NCBI RefSeq assembly: GCF_005771525.1
Contig: NZ_VAVZ01000001.1
Location: 57,628-121,627 of the forward strand
Direction of reading: 5' to 3'
Origin: Nesterenkonia salmonea
GTDB taxonomy: Bacteria; Actinomycetota; Actinomycetes; Actinomycetales; Micrococcaceae
DNA: 64,000 nt
Shown here: positions 8,129 through 16,949 of the stretch, in pieces
Layout of the letters: every line of letters starts with the position of its first letter
How positions within the stretch are numbered: the stretch's first letter is position 1
Translations under genes and position numbers: made by a program
The notes under the pieces: generated by a model
What the model saw: only the letters and a program-made list of their open reading frames with translations
What the model was told of the DNA's origin: nothing
The model's database searches: none

Positions 8129-9304
8129 ATGTCTCATGAGTTGTCCCCCTCGCCGAGGAAACCGCCTTACCCTATGCGACTCGCCCAGCGCTTGCTGCAG
8201 AACGCCAAGGACCCGCTGGGCATCCCCCAGCGCACAGCCAAGACCTACCGGTACCGCCGGCGCCAGTTCGGCGCAGCGCGCCGGTTTCTGCGCAAAGAGT
8301 TCCGTTGGGAGACCGAATGGGGTAACCGGAAACCAGATTGGTGGCGCAGAGGGTTCCTGTCGCGGTCAGTGACGCTCTATCAACTGCCGGACAATGACCC
8401 CTCGCTCTACATCAATGACGTCCAGCGGTACTTCCGCACCAAGCGGATGGTCAACCCTCATCTGCAGGAAGTGCTGAACAACAAGTTCTCCTTCTTCCTG
8501 CTGGTGAAGAACCTCGGGTTGGACTCTGATGTGGTGGACCTTCTGGGCCTGCACACCCGCGGACATGTGCACCCATTCCCGCAGAGCAGGCGCATCCCGG
8601 TTGATCAGTTCCTCGCAGAAATCCTCAGCGAACGGCAGCACATCTTCGTCAAGCCACTGCACGGTGCGGAAGCCAACGGAGTGCGATCTCTGAAAGTCTC
8701 CGACGGCGAATACCGGATGGACGGCCAGCCCAGCAGTATCGAGGAGATGGCCAAGTGGGTGCGCGACTTCCCCCGCCCGGTGCTGTTCGAGGCTGCGATC
8801 ACCCAGCACGATGACCAGGCGTACCTGAACTCACACTCCACCAACACCATCCGACTGCTGACCATGCCTGATGTCACCGATGACCACACGCCCTTTATTG
8901 CCCGAGCCTCACAGCGGATCGGGTCAGTGCGCTCCGGGCACATCGACAACTGGACTAAGGGTGGCCTTTCAGCCAATGTCGATTTGGAGACTGGGAAGCT
9001 CTCCGCCGCAGCGCAACTGCCTGAGGGCAACGATCTCCAGTGGTTTGCTGAGCACCCGGACTCGGGGGCGCGAATCCAGGGTCACCAGGTGCCGTTCTGG
9101 GAGGAGACCAAGCAGCTCGTCCTGGACGCCGCTCATCGGTTGGCGTTCATGGAGTACATCGGCTGGGACATCATCATCACCAAAGACGGCCCGGTCATTC
9201 TGGAGGCAAATATCAACTCTGGAATGAACGTGCTGCAGGTCCACGGACCGCTTCTGGCCGACCCGCGCGCCGCAGCCTACTATCGGGCCAGGGGCGTGGT
9301 CTAG
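8129..9304 (+). CDS. Sugar-transfer-associated ATP-grasp protein
   Basis: This 391-residue protein matches the ATPgrasp_ST family, found next to sugar transferases in polysaccharide loci. Visible family blocks are FFLLVKNLGL near the start of the domain, IFVKPLHGAEANGVRSL (ATP-binding lysine and glycine-rich loop), NTIRLLTM, the GG-SANVD segment, and the end motif GWDIIITKDGPVILEANINSGMN written here in part (ILEAN supplies the Glu-x-Asn metal ligands). These suggest a working ligase, with unknown substrate. I chose the ATG at 8129; the frame stays open upstream but that part lies inside smc and is not family-like. A second ATG lies 15 codons in. The stop is shared with the convergent gene through a CTAG at 9301-9304, leaving no room for a terminator between them. 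Confidence 0.85.
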   Translation: MSHELSPSPRKPPYPMRLAQRLLQNAKDPLGIPQRTAKTYRYRRRQFGAARRFLRKEFRWETEWGNRKPDWWRRGFLSRSVTLYQLPDNDPSLYINDVQRYFRTKRMVNPHLQEVLNNKFSFFLLVKNLGLDSDVVDLLGLHTRGHVHPFPQSRRIPVDQFLAEILSERQHIFVKPLHGAEANGVRSLKVSDGEYRMDGQPSSIEEMAKWVRDFPRPVLFEAAITQHDDQAYLNSHSTNTIRLLTMPDVTDDHTPFIARASQRIGSVRSGHIDNWTKGGLSANVDLETGKLSAAAQLPEGNDLQWFAEHPDSGARIQGHQVPFWEETKQLVLDAAHRLAFMEYIGWDIIITKDGPVILEANINSGMNVLQVHGPLLADPRAAAYYRARGVV

Positions 9305-9813
9305 GTCTTCTCCAGAGGGGTGTGCAGCCTGGTGAGCGCGAACAGGGCAGACATCTGTTCACGCTTACCAGCTGCTGCGTCTATCAGACCTGCCCGTTCG
9401 GTGCCGGCGAAGTTCTGCACCGCCGTCAGGACAAGGGGGTCCGTGGTCACCAGATGCGTCACCACAGCCGCCAGGGGGTGATCGAGGTCATTCTCTGAGC
9501 CGACCACCAACACTGTGGGCACACTGTGCCGTTCAGCCTCGATCAGCACCTCACGCCATGAACGCGGTATCCGGGCCTGGTCCGGGATTCGCGCCACGAC
9601 GACGCCGCATCGCCTCACCCATTCTGGCTTCGCTTCTGCACTGGTGAGATCAGTGGTGGGAGCGTTCAACCGCAGCTGGCCGAGGGCACCGATTCGAGGA
9701 GCGACGACGCTGCGCGCCCGACGTCCGAGCCGCCGACCTACTCTTTTGGCCCGACGTACCGCAGGCAGCACGCGTGTACCCATCCACGTGGTTTCTAGGG
9801 GCTTATCAGGCAT
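9301..9813 (-). CDS. Hypothetical protein in polysaccharide locus (possible truncated glycosyltransferase-like)
   Basis: I do not recognise this 170-residue protein. The first 45 residues are strongly basic (KRVGRRLGRRARS). The rest alternates strands and helices, with hydrophobic strand CGVVVARIP, then PTVLVVGSENDLDH and VVTHLVTTDPLVL, loosely recalling the nucleotide-sugar side of GT-B glycosyltransferases, where a lone N-terminal half would be too short to act alone. The ATG overlaps the end of the asparagine-synthase-like gene by eight bases, so it is the third gene of a coupled run with the two genes upstream. It ends on a stop shared with the convergent ATP-grasp gene. It is real by position and codon pattern; its function is unknown. 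Confidence 0.65.
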   Translation of the reverse strand: MPDKPLETTWMGTRVLPAVRRAKRVGRRLGRRARSVVAPRIGALGQLRLNAPTTDLTSAEAKPEWVRRCGVVVARIPDQARIPRSWREVLIEAERHSVPTVLVVGSENDLDHPLAAVVTHLVTTDPLVLTAVQNFAGTERAGLIDAAAGKREQMSALFALTRLHTPLEKT

Positions 9814-11539
9814 GTCCGATCCTCATGGGGTCCGCTGCACTGAGCGTAGTGCTGTACTGCTCCAGCCAGAGTGTGAGCATCGCCAGGCCTCGGATCAGAT
9901 GTTGGGAACGCTGACTGTTGAGCAGTCTCTGCCAGACCACAACTCCGTGGGCTGACCCCGGGTCTGCGGCGGCAAGCTCTGCTGAGAGCAGTCCTGCGGC
10001 CGGCCCTCTACGGATCACTCCCGCTAAGTACCTCGCGCCTTCGCGGCTGGCGATCCTGCGTTTGTGGTGACGAGTTCCGGTAAGGTCATCCGCGGTGGCC
10101 ATGCCCCGCAGTGCGGGGTCAGCGGCGGCAAGGAGTTTGGGGTACCAGGCACCGTCGGCCTTGACGTGGTGGGGCAGTTCCAGGGCACGCTGGGCTACCT
10201 GGTCGATGACCATGGGCATCAGCGTGGGTTGAGCTCCGCCGAGCACCTTGGCTGGTGCCGGAGAAATCCCGGGGACGGTGCGAAGCAGGTAGGAGGTCAG
10301 GGTGTGCGCGTTGGGGTGGTCGGCATACCGTTCAGCAGTGGGCCGCGCCCCGCTGTAGGCGCGCTCCTCTACGGAGGCGGCAGTCCTACCCTCCATGACC
10401 TTATGGGCCTCGGTGAGGTACCGGGAACGGGCCTGGACTCTGCTGAGCATCAGCTCATGCCTGCTGACGTGGGACGCCCCCACCGGGTCAGCAAATCCTC
10501 CGCCCAGAAGTACTCCCCCGCCGATCCCGTCAAAAATAGCCCCAGGGCTCTTCCGCAGTTCACGGACTACCGGCATCAACCAGAAGTGGAACGATGCCTG
10601 GTAGTCCACGGCCTCGGCATAGTCGGCGAAGTCTTCTCCGAATTGGTCGTAGCGGCCAGTGATGATGCGGTGGTCCACACCGAGGGTCTCAGCGACCTCG
10701 GATGCGACAAGTTCCTCGAGGGCGGACCCAGCATCCGAGCTGGTTGACCAAGCTGTGAGTTTCTTCCGGTCAGCGCTCTCCCGGGCGGCCAGCGCGGTCA
10801 ACATCCGTGAATCTCGGCCTCCAGAAAGCATGGGGTTAGCTGACCCGCCAGCGTGGGTTCCATCAAGGTGAGGCCGCATGTGAGAGGCCATCGCCTCAAT
10901 GGTCTCCCTGGTGACCTCATCCAGGTTGGGGCCGGCCTGTGGGACATAGTCTTCCCAGGGCCAACGCTGCTGCTTCAGCTGCACAGCGCCGGTATCCGTG
11001 ACCTCGGCGTACTCCATGGGCATCAGGCGTCGGATCTCAGTGAAAGTCGTGCGGCCGGACAATGGTGCCCCGAACGCAAGAATCTCGCTCCATGCTTGCC
11101 AGTCCGGGGTGAGAGTCTCCGCCGTCTCAACCAACCACCGCAGCCTGGTGGAGAAGAAAACTGCTGAATCGGCGGTGTGGACGTAGAGCACCTGGCATCC
11201 GGAGACACTTCCGTGGACTATGCCCGTTCCTCGTGCGGTGGTGCGCAGTCCGCAGGCTTCAGCTTCCCTAGCGGTCTGCTCCCAGGGCTGCCCCAGCAGC
11301 TGGGAATCGATCTGCCCTGCGGCGTTCCACGCTGCACCCAGGCTGCGTTCGGCCCGGCTCACGGCAGCCGCAGCAGTCACTCGAAGCGTCAATCCTGGCA
11401 ATAGGTAAGAGGGATCCCACAAGACGCCCTCAGCCTCTGCGAGTTCAGCCATCCGGTCCGCGCGTTGCCGATGCGCTTCGGTCATGCGTCCGAACACGCC
11501 GCACACAGCCGTGGGCTGCAGACTATGCGGCGCCGTCAT
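9806..11539 (-). CDS. Asparagine-synthase-like amide ligase
   Basis: From the ATG at 11539 the protein has 577 residues. The C-terminal half is an asparagine-synthetase-type adenylating domain with the PP-loop LSGGRDSR (238-245) and a GIGGG block; the middle carries the usual GRTTFTEIRRLMP connection. The N-terminal half is a weak match to the class II glutaminase fold: it lacks the usual RGPD and NGE(I)YN stretches. If the ATG is used, CGVFG lies at 13-17 and there is no terminal cysteine; a GTG at 11506 would instead start the protein MCGVFG, the normal glutaminase N terminus. The ATG overlaps the upstream stop (ATGA), favouring the longer form without glutaminase activity. Members of this fold also make beta-lactam and other amide bonds. 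Here it probably amidates or acylates a surface-polymer unit; that is inference. Confidence 0.82.
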   Translation of the reverse strand: MTAPHSLQPTAVCGVFGRMTEAHRQRADRMAELAEAEGVLWDPSYLLPGLTLRVTAAAAVSRAERSLGAAWNAAGQIDSQLLGQPWEQTAREAEACGLRTTARGTGIVHGSVSGCQVLYVHTADSAVFFSTRLRWLVETAETLTPDWQAWSEILAFGAPLSGRTTFTEIRRLMPMEYAEVTDTGAVQLKQQRWPWEDYVPQAGPNLDEVTRETIEAMASHMRPHLDGTHAGGSANPMLSGGRDSRMLTALAARESADRKKLTAWSTSSDAGSALEELVASEVAETLGVDHRIITGRYDQFGEDFADYAEAVDYQASFHFWLMPVVRELRKSPGAIFDGIGGGVLLGGGFADPVGASHVSRHELMLSRVQARSRYLTEAHKVMEGRTAASVEERAYSGARPTAERYADHPNAHTLTSYLLRTVPGISPAPAKVLGGAQPTLMPMVIDQVAQRALELPHHVKADGAWYPKLLAAADPALRGMATADDLTGTRHHKRRIASREGARYLAGVIRRGPAAGLLSAELAAADPGSAHGVVVWQRLLNSQRSQHLIRGLAMLTLWLEQYSTTLSAADPMRIGHA

Positions 11540-12747
11540 GGGGTGACACCTAGCCACCGGAGGCGTTCCACGTGCCGGCCCGGCCCATGATCGACAGCGA
11601 ACTGCTGTCCTCGCTGTGATTGGGCGAGAAACGCCTCATGGTCCATCCAGTACTGGTCGATCAGGCCTTTGACCTCGCCAGGCTCGGCGTAGACGGCCGC
11701 ATCCCCAAAGATCTCGCGCAGATAGTGGGGCAGCATCACCAGGCATCCTGCTGCGAGCGCTTCCATGATGGCTCTGCCGAAAGCTTCGCTCCACCCTGGA
11801 TGGTGCATATAGACCCAGAAGTCGATTCGCTGGAGGAACTCAGCCGGGGCTTCGGCGCCGAAAGGCTGGACCTGCCATGTCTTGGGAACCTCACCAAGGA
11901 TCTCTTCGGGAACTGCGGCGCCTCCGAGCACCTCCACCCGGTAGTGGGTGCTGTCCGGGTACGCAGCCAGGATGTCTTTAGCTGTCGCGGGCCACTTCTC
12001 CTTCTCCGGCCGGGAGTGCCGGCCGATCACCGGTCGGTCGGTGACGAAACCCGCCCTCGGCGTGATGACAACCTCTTGGCCGAAAATATTGGCCCAGTCC
12101 TGGTCGGCGATGTTCAGACCAGGGACTCTCTGCGCCAGGAGACTCGAGCGCACCACAGGGCTGATGGGCGCCCATTGTGCCTGGACTTTGAACGTCTCGA
12201 AAGCCTTCTTCTCGACGTCTTGTACGGAGTAGTGCCAGGTACCTTCAGCGTCGATCGCAGGATGGTTCGCCACGATCACGACCTGATCGACTGAGATCTT
12301 GCCGAATCTGGCGGCACTGGTGCCGATGACTGTGGGGTGCCGGATCACCAGTAGCGCGGCGTCCAACTCAGCTCGTGGGGAGACGATGTGAACCCCAGGC
12401 AGTCCCATGACCGATTGGATATGGCGGCTGAACCCGGTGACCGTGGTGGTCACCACAGATTGGGCGTGAATAAGAGCAGTGGAGAGCCCGGCGGCGGACT
12501 GTGCACGCACTTCCTCCGCGATCGAAGCAGTTGTGCCGCCTCGGAGCCGGAAATCAGAGAGTATGGCGACGTCGACTCGCCGCACAGGTTCCCGGCCGGC
12601 CTGCTGCATCTGTGCAGCCATTGTGCTCACTTCACCTGCGAGCTCAGCGACTTGGGTGTGGAGTGCCTCACTTTCGGCTCCGGTGATCCGCCGGCGGAGC
12701 CGACCCAGTGTGCGGCGCAGATCCGTGGTTCGGTTCATCAACGCCAC
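11536..12747 (-). CDS. GT-B glycosyltransferase (GT4-like)
   Basis: This 403-residue protein has a short basic N terminus, a coiled stretch at about 25-50, then a GT-B fold. The first half begins VDVAILSDFRLRGGTTASIAEE, quoted only in part, where the glycine-rich turn is typical of GT4-like enzymes. The second half ends with the sugar-nucleotide motif SEAFGRAIMEALAAGCLVM followed by YAEPGE. It likely moves a sugar from a nucleotide donor to a growing surface glycan in the cytoplasm; donor and acceptor are unknown. The C-terminal half is clearly related to the C-terminal part of the 943-residue transferase at 20774. It is the first gene of a coupled minus-strand trio and overlaps the next gene by ATGA. 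Its start faces the divergent gene at 12780, so a promoter region of some 30 bp or an overlapping one must serve both. Confidence 0.88.
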   Translation of the reverse strand: MALMNRTTDLRRTLGRLRRRITGAESEALHTQVAELAGEVSTMAAQMQQAGREPVRRVDVAILSDFRLRGGTTASIAEEVRAQSAAGLSTALIHAQSVVTTTVTGFSRHIQSVMGLPGVHIVSPRAELDAALLVIRHPTVIGTSAARFGKISVDQVVIVANHPAIDAEGTWHYSVQDVEKKAFETFKVQAQWAPISPVVRSSLLAQRVPGLNIADQDWANIFGQEVVITPRAGFVTDRPVIGRHSRPEKEKWPATAKDILAAYPDSTHYRVEVLGGAAVPEEILGEVPKTWQVQPFGAEAPAEFLQRIDFWVYMHHPGWSEAFGRAIMEALAAGCLVMLPHYLREIFGDAAVYAEPGEVKGLIDQYWMDHEAFLAQSQRGQQFAVDHGPGRHVERLRWLGVTP

Positions 12748-12779
12748 TGTATCGCCTTATAAGCGTTAAGCTGTGGATC

Positions 12780-13895
12780 GTGCCTGCGCTGACAACTGTG
12801 CCCGATGCTGACCGCCCTATCGGCAAGTTCGTTGTGGACTCTGTGCTCCCGAGGTGGGACAACATCAACACTTTCCGTCGCGCATTCCCGCACAGCCGCA
12901 TGATGACTGCGATGCTTCAGCGCCGTCGAGTCCACGTCCACCAGTTCAAGGGAATCGTGGCCGCCTTTCTCTATAACGGAGAGATTGTGGGTGGACGCAG
13001 CGGGCGCTTGACCACCCTGGTCAGTGATCAGGCGCTGGAAGCCTGTAATTCTAAGAGTTTGGCGCGCCAGTACTTCACAGCCGCGGGAGTTCCTGTCCCT
13101 CCAGGGCAGGTCTTCACCAGCGACCAGGAGGAGGTCGCTGCGGAGTTTGTGCGCGCACCAGGCCCCTGGGTGGTGAAGCCTGACACCGGGCGGCGTGGCC
13201 GCGGTGTGCATTTCAACGTCACGGAGGACACATTCGAGGCCTCATGGGCAGCGGCATTGAGCGCAATCCCACGAACCGCTCGGAGCCCCAAGCAACTCCT
13301 CATTGATCAGTTTCTGGACGCATTGTGCGTACGCTTCTTTGTGGTCGGCAGCGCCGTCCAAGCAGCCGCGGTGCGCGTTCCGGCGTTCGTGGTCGGTGAC
13401 GGGACACGCACCATCAGCGCACTTCTCGAAGAGTCCTTCGCAGCACGGGAGGCACACCCGCTGCTGCGCAAAACTCTGCCCGAGATTGACCAGAGCTTGC
13501 TGGAGACCACCGGCTGGTCGTTGGATCAGGTGCCCGCGGCAGGTGATCTGGCGCTACTCGGAACCGATGGGGACATGACCAGGGGCGGCATACCCGTTGA
13601 TGTCACTGACGAGGTCAGCTCCGAACTCAATGAGCTGGCCATTCGCGCAGTTGACTCGATCCCGGGCTTAGTGGCGGCAGGCATCGATATCCTAGCCCCT
13701 GACCTGAAGAGTGCTCAGGGCGCCGTCGTACTCGATGCCGATGCCTGGGCTAAGACGACCATGCACAGGTATCCCGCACTTGGACGGCCCCGGGGTGCCG
13801 GTGTCATCGCCGTTGCTGAACACATCAAGCTGCGAGCCCTGCACTGGGACAAACCGGCTCTCCCTCCAGAACCTCAGGACCCTGACGACGACTAG
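12780..13895 (+). CDS. ATP-grasp protein, CphA/RimK-like
   Basis: Taken from the GTG at 12780 this is a 371-residue protein. An ATP-grasp core runs from about 80 to 345: WVVKPDTGRRGRGV (130-143) holds the ATP-binding lysine and glycine-rich loop, VRVPAFVVGDG matches the CphA-type central strand, and the domain ends LDADAW...MH (318-329). Active relatives have Glu-x-Asn there; here it is Asp-x-Asp, which could still bind magnesium. It resembles the 418-residue protein at 628 more than the other ATP-grasps in this locus. The start is uncertain: the frame stays open to 12708, overlapping the divergent glycosyltransferase, and the residues just before 12780 (KLWIV) look like a first beta strand, so a start slightly upstream is possible. 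The reaction is presumably carboxylate-amine ligation with unknown substrate. Confidence 0.75.
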   Translation: MPALTTVPDADRPIGKFVVDSVLPRWDNINTFRRAFPHSRMMTAMLQRRRVHVHQFKGIVAAFLYNGEIVGGRSGRLTTLVSDQALEACNSKSLARQYFTAAGVPVPPGQVFTSDQEEVAAEFVRAPGPWVVKPDTGRRGRGVHFNVTEDTFEASWAAALSAIPRTARSPKQLLIDQFLDALCVRFFVVGSAVQAAAVRVPAFVVGDGTRTISALLEESFAAREAHPLLRKTLPEIDQSLLETTGWSLDQVPAAGDLALLGTDGDMTRGGIPVDVTDEVSSELNELAIRAVDSIPGLVAAGIDILAPDLKSAQGAVVLDADAWAKTTMHRYPALGRPRGAGVIAVAEHIKLRALHWDKPALPPEPQDPDDD

Positions 13896-13944
13896 CTTCA
13901 GCCCCCGCCCGTTTCCCGGACGGTGAGACTCACCTCCAAGTGCT

Positions 13945-15321
13945 ATGAAAGCGAGATTCATGAACGCACTATCCACCCTCAGGCGACGCGCCCTCGGCGT
14001 TGCTCGGCGGGCTCGGCAGGCTATCCGGCGTCCGGAAAGCCCCGCTGCCACTGCTGTGAGCTCGGAAGCGGCCTCTAAGATCTTGTTTGTGGGGCATACC
14101 CGCTTCAGCGTTCACCAGTTCGGGTCCCGGTACTTCAACGCCACCAGAGATGGAGATGCTGGAGCAGGTTTCAGCGAAGATCAGTACACGCAGTGGTTGT
14201 ACAGCGATGAGCGCATGGACCCGCGGACCGAGATCTTCACCCAGCTCAGTCTCCCCCAGCTGGCCCAGGCCGCTGAAGACTTCCACGTGGTCCACTACGT
14301 GTCCTACTCCCCGTCGCTACCGGAGAGGCACAAGAAAGCGCTGCGCCAGGCCGCCCGCACCTATGACTTCGTGGAACTCAACGAAACCAAGAAAACCGTC
14401 TCCTCCACACCCACCAAGAGCCTGATCCGCAAGGCCGCACAGAAACATCACTTCACGTCCGGCCCCATCGGCGTTTACCGGCTTGATGACGACGACGTGC
14501 TCTCGGTGAACTACTTCCACCTCATGGCACCCTATGTTCGGCGCAGTCACATTGGCTGGTGGGTCTCCCAGGGGCTCGGTATTGCCGCGGTGCGGTTCGG
14601 TGAGGACTTTGTGTACGCCCGGGACTACTACTACCCCAAGAGTGCCTTCGGCCCGCTGTGCATCGCTGGATACGACCAGGGAGAGGTCAGCCACACGCAG
14701 GCACCGAAACACACAGTGATGGACCACACCAACCCGACCATCCTTGACTCCCGGGAGCCGGCGTATTTCCATATCCGGCACCGGGGTCAGGACAGCACGC
14801 TGGGTGGAAAGCCCACACCGTTCTACCCCGAGGCCATGATGCGCATCCGCAGTGAGGGCCCAGCGGACCTTGATCAGGTCCGCACACTGTTCCCCGTGGT
14901 CGCTGACCGGATGCGCCTGACACCGGGCAGAGACGAAGACGCCGTTACTTTTGACCCAGGAAGTGTCACCGCCACCAGCGAACCCGTGAGCTACTTGTGG
15001 GAGAAACCCGGAGCTCTTGCCCTCCGTGTTGAGCTTCCCGACCGCGTAAAGCTGAAGCAGCGCCAGCTGAAGGTGAGTTTCTCCACCACCCAAGACGCTG
15101 CCTGCCAGTACTCCAAAGAACAGGAACAGGAGTTCTTCGCCGCCGCGAAAGTCGCATCAGATGACGGTGACTACTCGACGTGGGTGCCCCACCAGAGCAC
15201 GGGCCTGGGCCATATCCTCTTCCTCGAGCCCCCGCAGGGAGTTCGCATCACCAATCTGAGACTCCACACTGACCAGCACGAGCCGCTCACCATCCAGCGC
15301 GTGACCGCCTACCCACTATGA
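13945..15321 (+). CDS. Putative rhamnosyltransferase-like glycosyltransferase
   Basis: This 458-residue protein resembles the putative rhamnosyltransferase family (PF11316 type): after a basic 45-residue lead it reads ILFVGHTRFSVHQF, then VHYVSYSPSLPERHKKAL and the acidic motif YRLDDDDVLSVNYF, which would bind the metal and nucleotide sugar as the DxD motif does in GT-A enzymes. A C-terminal segment of about 130 residues after the transferase core resembles a beta-rich accessory domain. It is a paralogue of the gene at 16946, with the same block order. Its stop overlaps the next start (ATGA), making it the first of four overlapping plus-strand genes. The sugar and acceptor are inferred only from the family name. 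Confidence 0.78.
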   Translation: MKARFMNALSTLRRRALGVARRARQAIRRPESPAATAVSSEAASKILFVGHTRFSVHQFGSRYFNATRDGDAGAGFSEDQYTQWLYSDERMDPRTEIFTQLSLPQLAQAAEDFHVVHYVSYSPSLPERHKKALRQAARTYDFVELNETKKTVSSTPTKSLIRKAAQKHHFTSGPIGVYRLDDDDVLSVNYFHLMAPYVRRSHIGWWVSQGLGIAAVRFGEDFVYARDYYYPKSAFGPLCIAGYDQGEVSHTQAPKHTVMDHTNPTILDSREPAYFHIRHRGQDSTLGGKPTPFYPEAMMRIRSEGPADLDQVRTLFPVVADRMRLTPGRDEDAVTFDPGSVTATSEPVSYLWEKPGALALRVELPDRVKLKQRQLKVSFSTTQDAACQYSKEQEQEFFAAAKVASDDGDYSTWVPHQSTGLGHILFLEPPQGVRITNLRLHTDQHEPLTIQRVTAYPL

Positions 15322-16949
15322 CTTTCGGACCCCTTCATCAGCTCTCGGCGCGCGTTCAGGGGCTCTTCAAGAAACAGGATGCGTCCCTGGCGGCCCAGCT
15401 GTGGCGTGAGTACACAGCTGACCCCGCACGGCATCCGCGCATCCCCAACGTGTCTCACGCCGGATACCAGATGGGTAACCAGCCGCTCCCCGACCTGAAG
15501 GGCCCGGTGTTTCGCGTCGAAGAGTTCGGCGCTGTCCCTGACCAGACCAACGGATGCGACGAGGCTGTGGCTGCAGCTCTTGACGCGGCAGAAAAGGCTG
15601 GCGGCGGCGTCGTCCTATTCCCCGAAGGCACCTTCCACTTCTCCTCAGTGATATGGGTTCACGCATCCAATGTGGTGCTCCGCGGAGCTGGCCAGGGTAA
15701 GACCACCCTGTACTTCACACAACACCTCGATGCGGCATACCGCACCTCACGAATGGGCGAATGGTCCTGGACCGGCGGGCTGGTGTGGTTCCTGCCCCGT
15801 GAGGTGAAAGCCGAACTCGAGGCCTCCGACTGGGCGTGGGGAACCAACGAAGGATGGATCGAGAACCGCGAACTGGCCAAGGTGACGAAACCTGTGGGCC
15901 GCGGCACACAGCGGATACCGGTCTCAGACACCACTGACATCACACCAGGCGATGAGGTCATCCTCTCCGTCACCAATACACCTGGCAACAGCCTCCTGTC
16001 CCACCTATGCGGGGATCTGCCTCAGGACAGCTACGACTTCGCCCAGCTGGCCAGCTCCTTGCGCAAACAGAGGAACTACCGCCAGTTGCGCTGGCCGGTG
16101 CGCGTCGACCAGGTGGAGCCCAACATGCTGGTCCTCGCGCAGCCCACGAAAATCGACCTGCGACCCGAATGGGACCCTACGGTGGCCTCGCTCGGCCCCC
16201 ATGTGCGGGAATCGGGGATCGAGGACTGCACGATCCGCATGCGAGCTGCCGAGCAGCAGCCCCACAACCAAGACCACGGTTTCAACGGACCGCACTTCCA
16301 GGCGGCACTGAACTGCTGGGCACGCCGCGTTGAGGTCATCGACGCTGACAACGGCTTCGGGTTCACCTCAGCCAAAGGCATTACCCTCCATCAGGTCTCT
16401 GTCAGCGGACGGGCACGGCACCACAGTTTCATCTGCCGAGAACAGAGCCACGACTGCCTTATTCACGAGTTCTCAATCCCACCCGCGACCACCGAACTAG
16501 CGCCAGAGGCCCTCACCCACGGGCTCAATGTGGAAGGGTACTCCTCAGGCAATGTCTGGTCCGATGGAGATATGGAAGGGACATTTGATTCCCACCGGCG
16601 AGTTCCGTTCGACAATGTGCGCACCTGCATCACACTTAGGAACACTGGCTCCCTGGGCGGGGCGAAGAAAGCCGGTCCGCATTGGGGAGCCCGCTTTGTG
16701 CACTGGAACGTGGAGGTGACCAATAAGCGCGCCTTCGCGGTGCGCCTGGAGCAGCACGCGCCCTACAGCGCCATGGTCGGCGTGATCGGCCCCACCAAGC
16801 CGCACCCAAAGCCCCGTGAGTTCTCAGGGGACCTGCACTCCGTCCTCGTCGACGTGGGCACCACCGTCTCCCCGCGGAATCTATATCTCGCCCAACTGAA
16901 GCATCGGTTGGGTCCATCATCAGCACGCATGCGGAAGGAACAGCTGTGA
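15318..16949 (+). CDS. Pectate-lyase-fold (right-handed beta-helix) protein
   Basis: This 543-residue protein has the pectate-lyase-3 / GH28-related fold. The opening strand pattern FRVEEFGAVPDQTNGCDEAV (66-85) is the family hallmark, followed by GGGVVLFPEGTFHFSS and VVLRGAGQGKTTLYF. Further rungs follow (IEDCTIRM, RRVEVIDADNGFGF, ITLHQVSVSG, NVWSDGDMEGTFD). Such proteins cleave, epimerise or bind acidic polysaccharides. There is no clear signal peptide, which is odd for a polysaccharide-degrading enzyme and suggests it works on an intracellular intermediate or leaves with the polymer. It overlaps both neighbours by four bases, between two rhamnosyltransferase-like paralogues. The specific reaction cannot be read from the sequence. 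Confidence 0.82.
   Translation: MTFGPLHQLSARVQGLFKKQDASLAAQLWREYTADPARHPRIPNVSHAGYQMGNQPLPDLKGPVFRVEEFGAVPDQTNGCDEAVAAALDAAEKAGGGVVLFPEGTFHFSSVIWVHASNVVLRGAGQGKTTLYFTQHLDAAYRTSRMGEWSWTGGLVWFLPREVKAELEASDWAWGTNEGWIENRELAKVTKPVGRGTQRIPVSDTTDITPGDEVILSVTNTPGNSLLSHLCGDLPQDSYDFAQLASSLRKQRNYRQLRWPVRVDQVEPNMLVLAQPTKIDLRPEWDPTVASLGPHVRESGIEDCTIRMRAAEQQPHNQDHGFNGPHFQAALNCWARRVEVIDADNGFGFTSAKGITLHQVSVSGRARHHSFICREQSHDCLIHEFSIPPATTELAPEALTHGLNVEGYSSGNVWSDGDMEGTFDSHRRVPFDNVRTCITLRNTGSLGGAKKAGPHWGARFVHWNVEVTNKRAFAVRLEQHAPYSAMVGVIGPTKPHPKPREFSGDLHSVLVDVGTTVSPRNLYLAQLKHRLGPSSARMRKEQL

Noticed and set aside
10064-10747. A 227-codon open frame on the plus strand inside the asparagine-synthase-like gene
   Set aside because: Antisense to a conserved enzyme domain; glycine/valine-rich composition typical of shadow frames.
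14317-15093. A 258-codon minus-strand frame inside the first rhamnosyltransferase-like gene
   Set aside because: Opposite a gene with clear family motifs and no independent signals.
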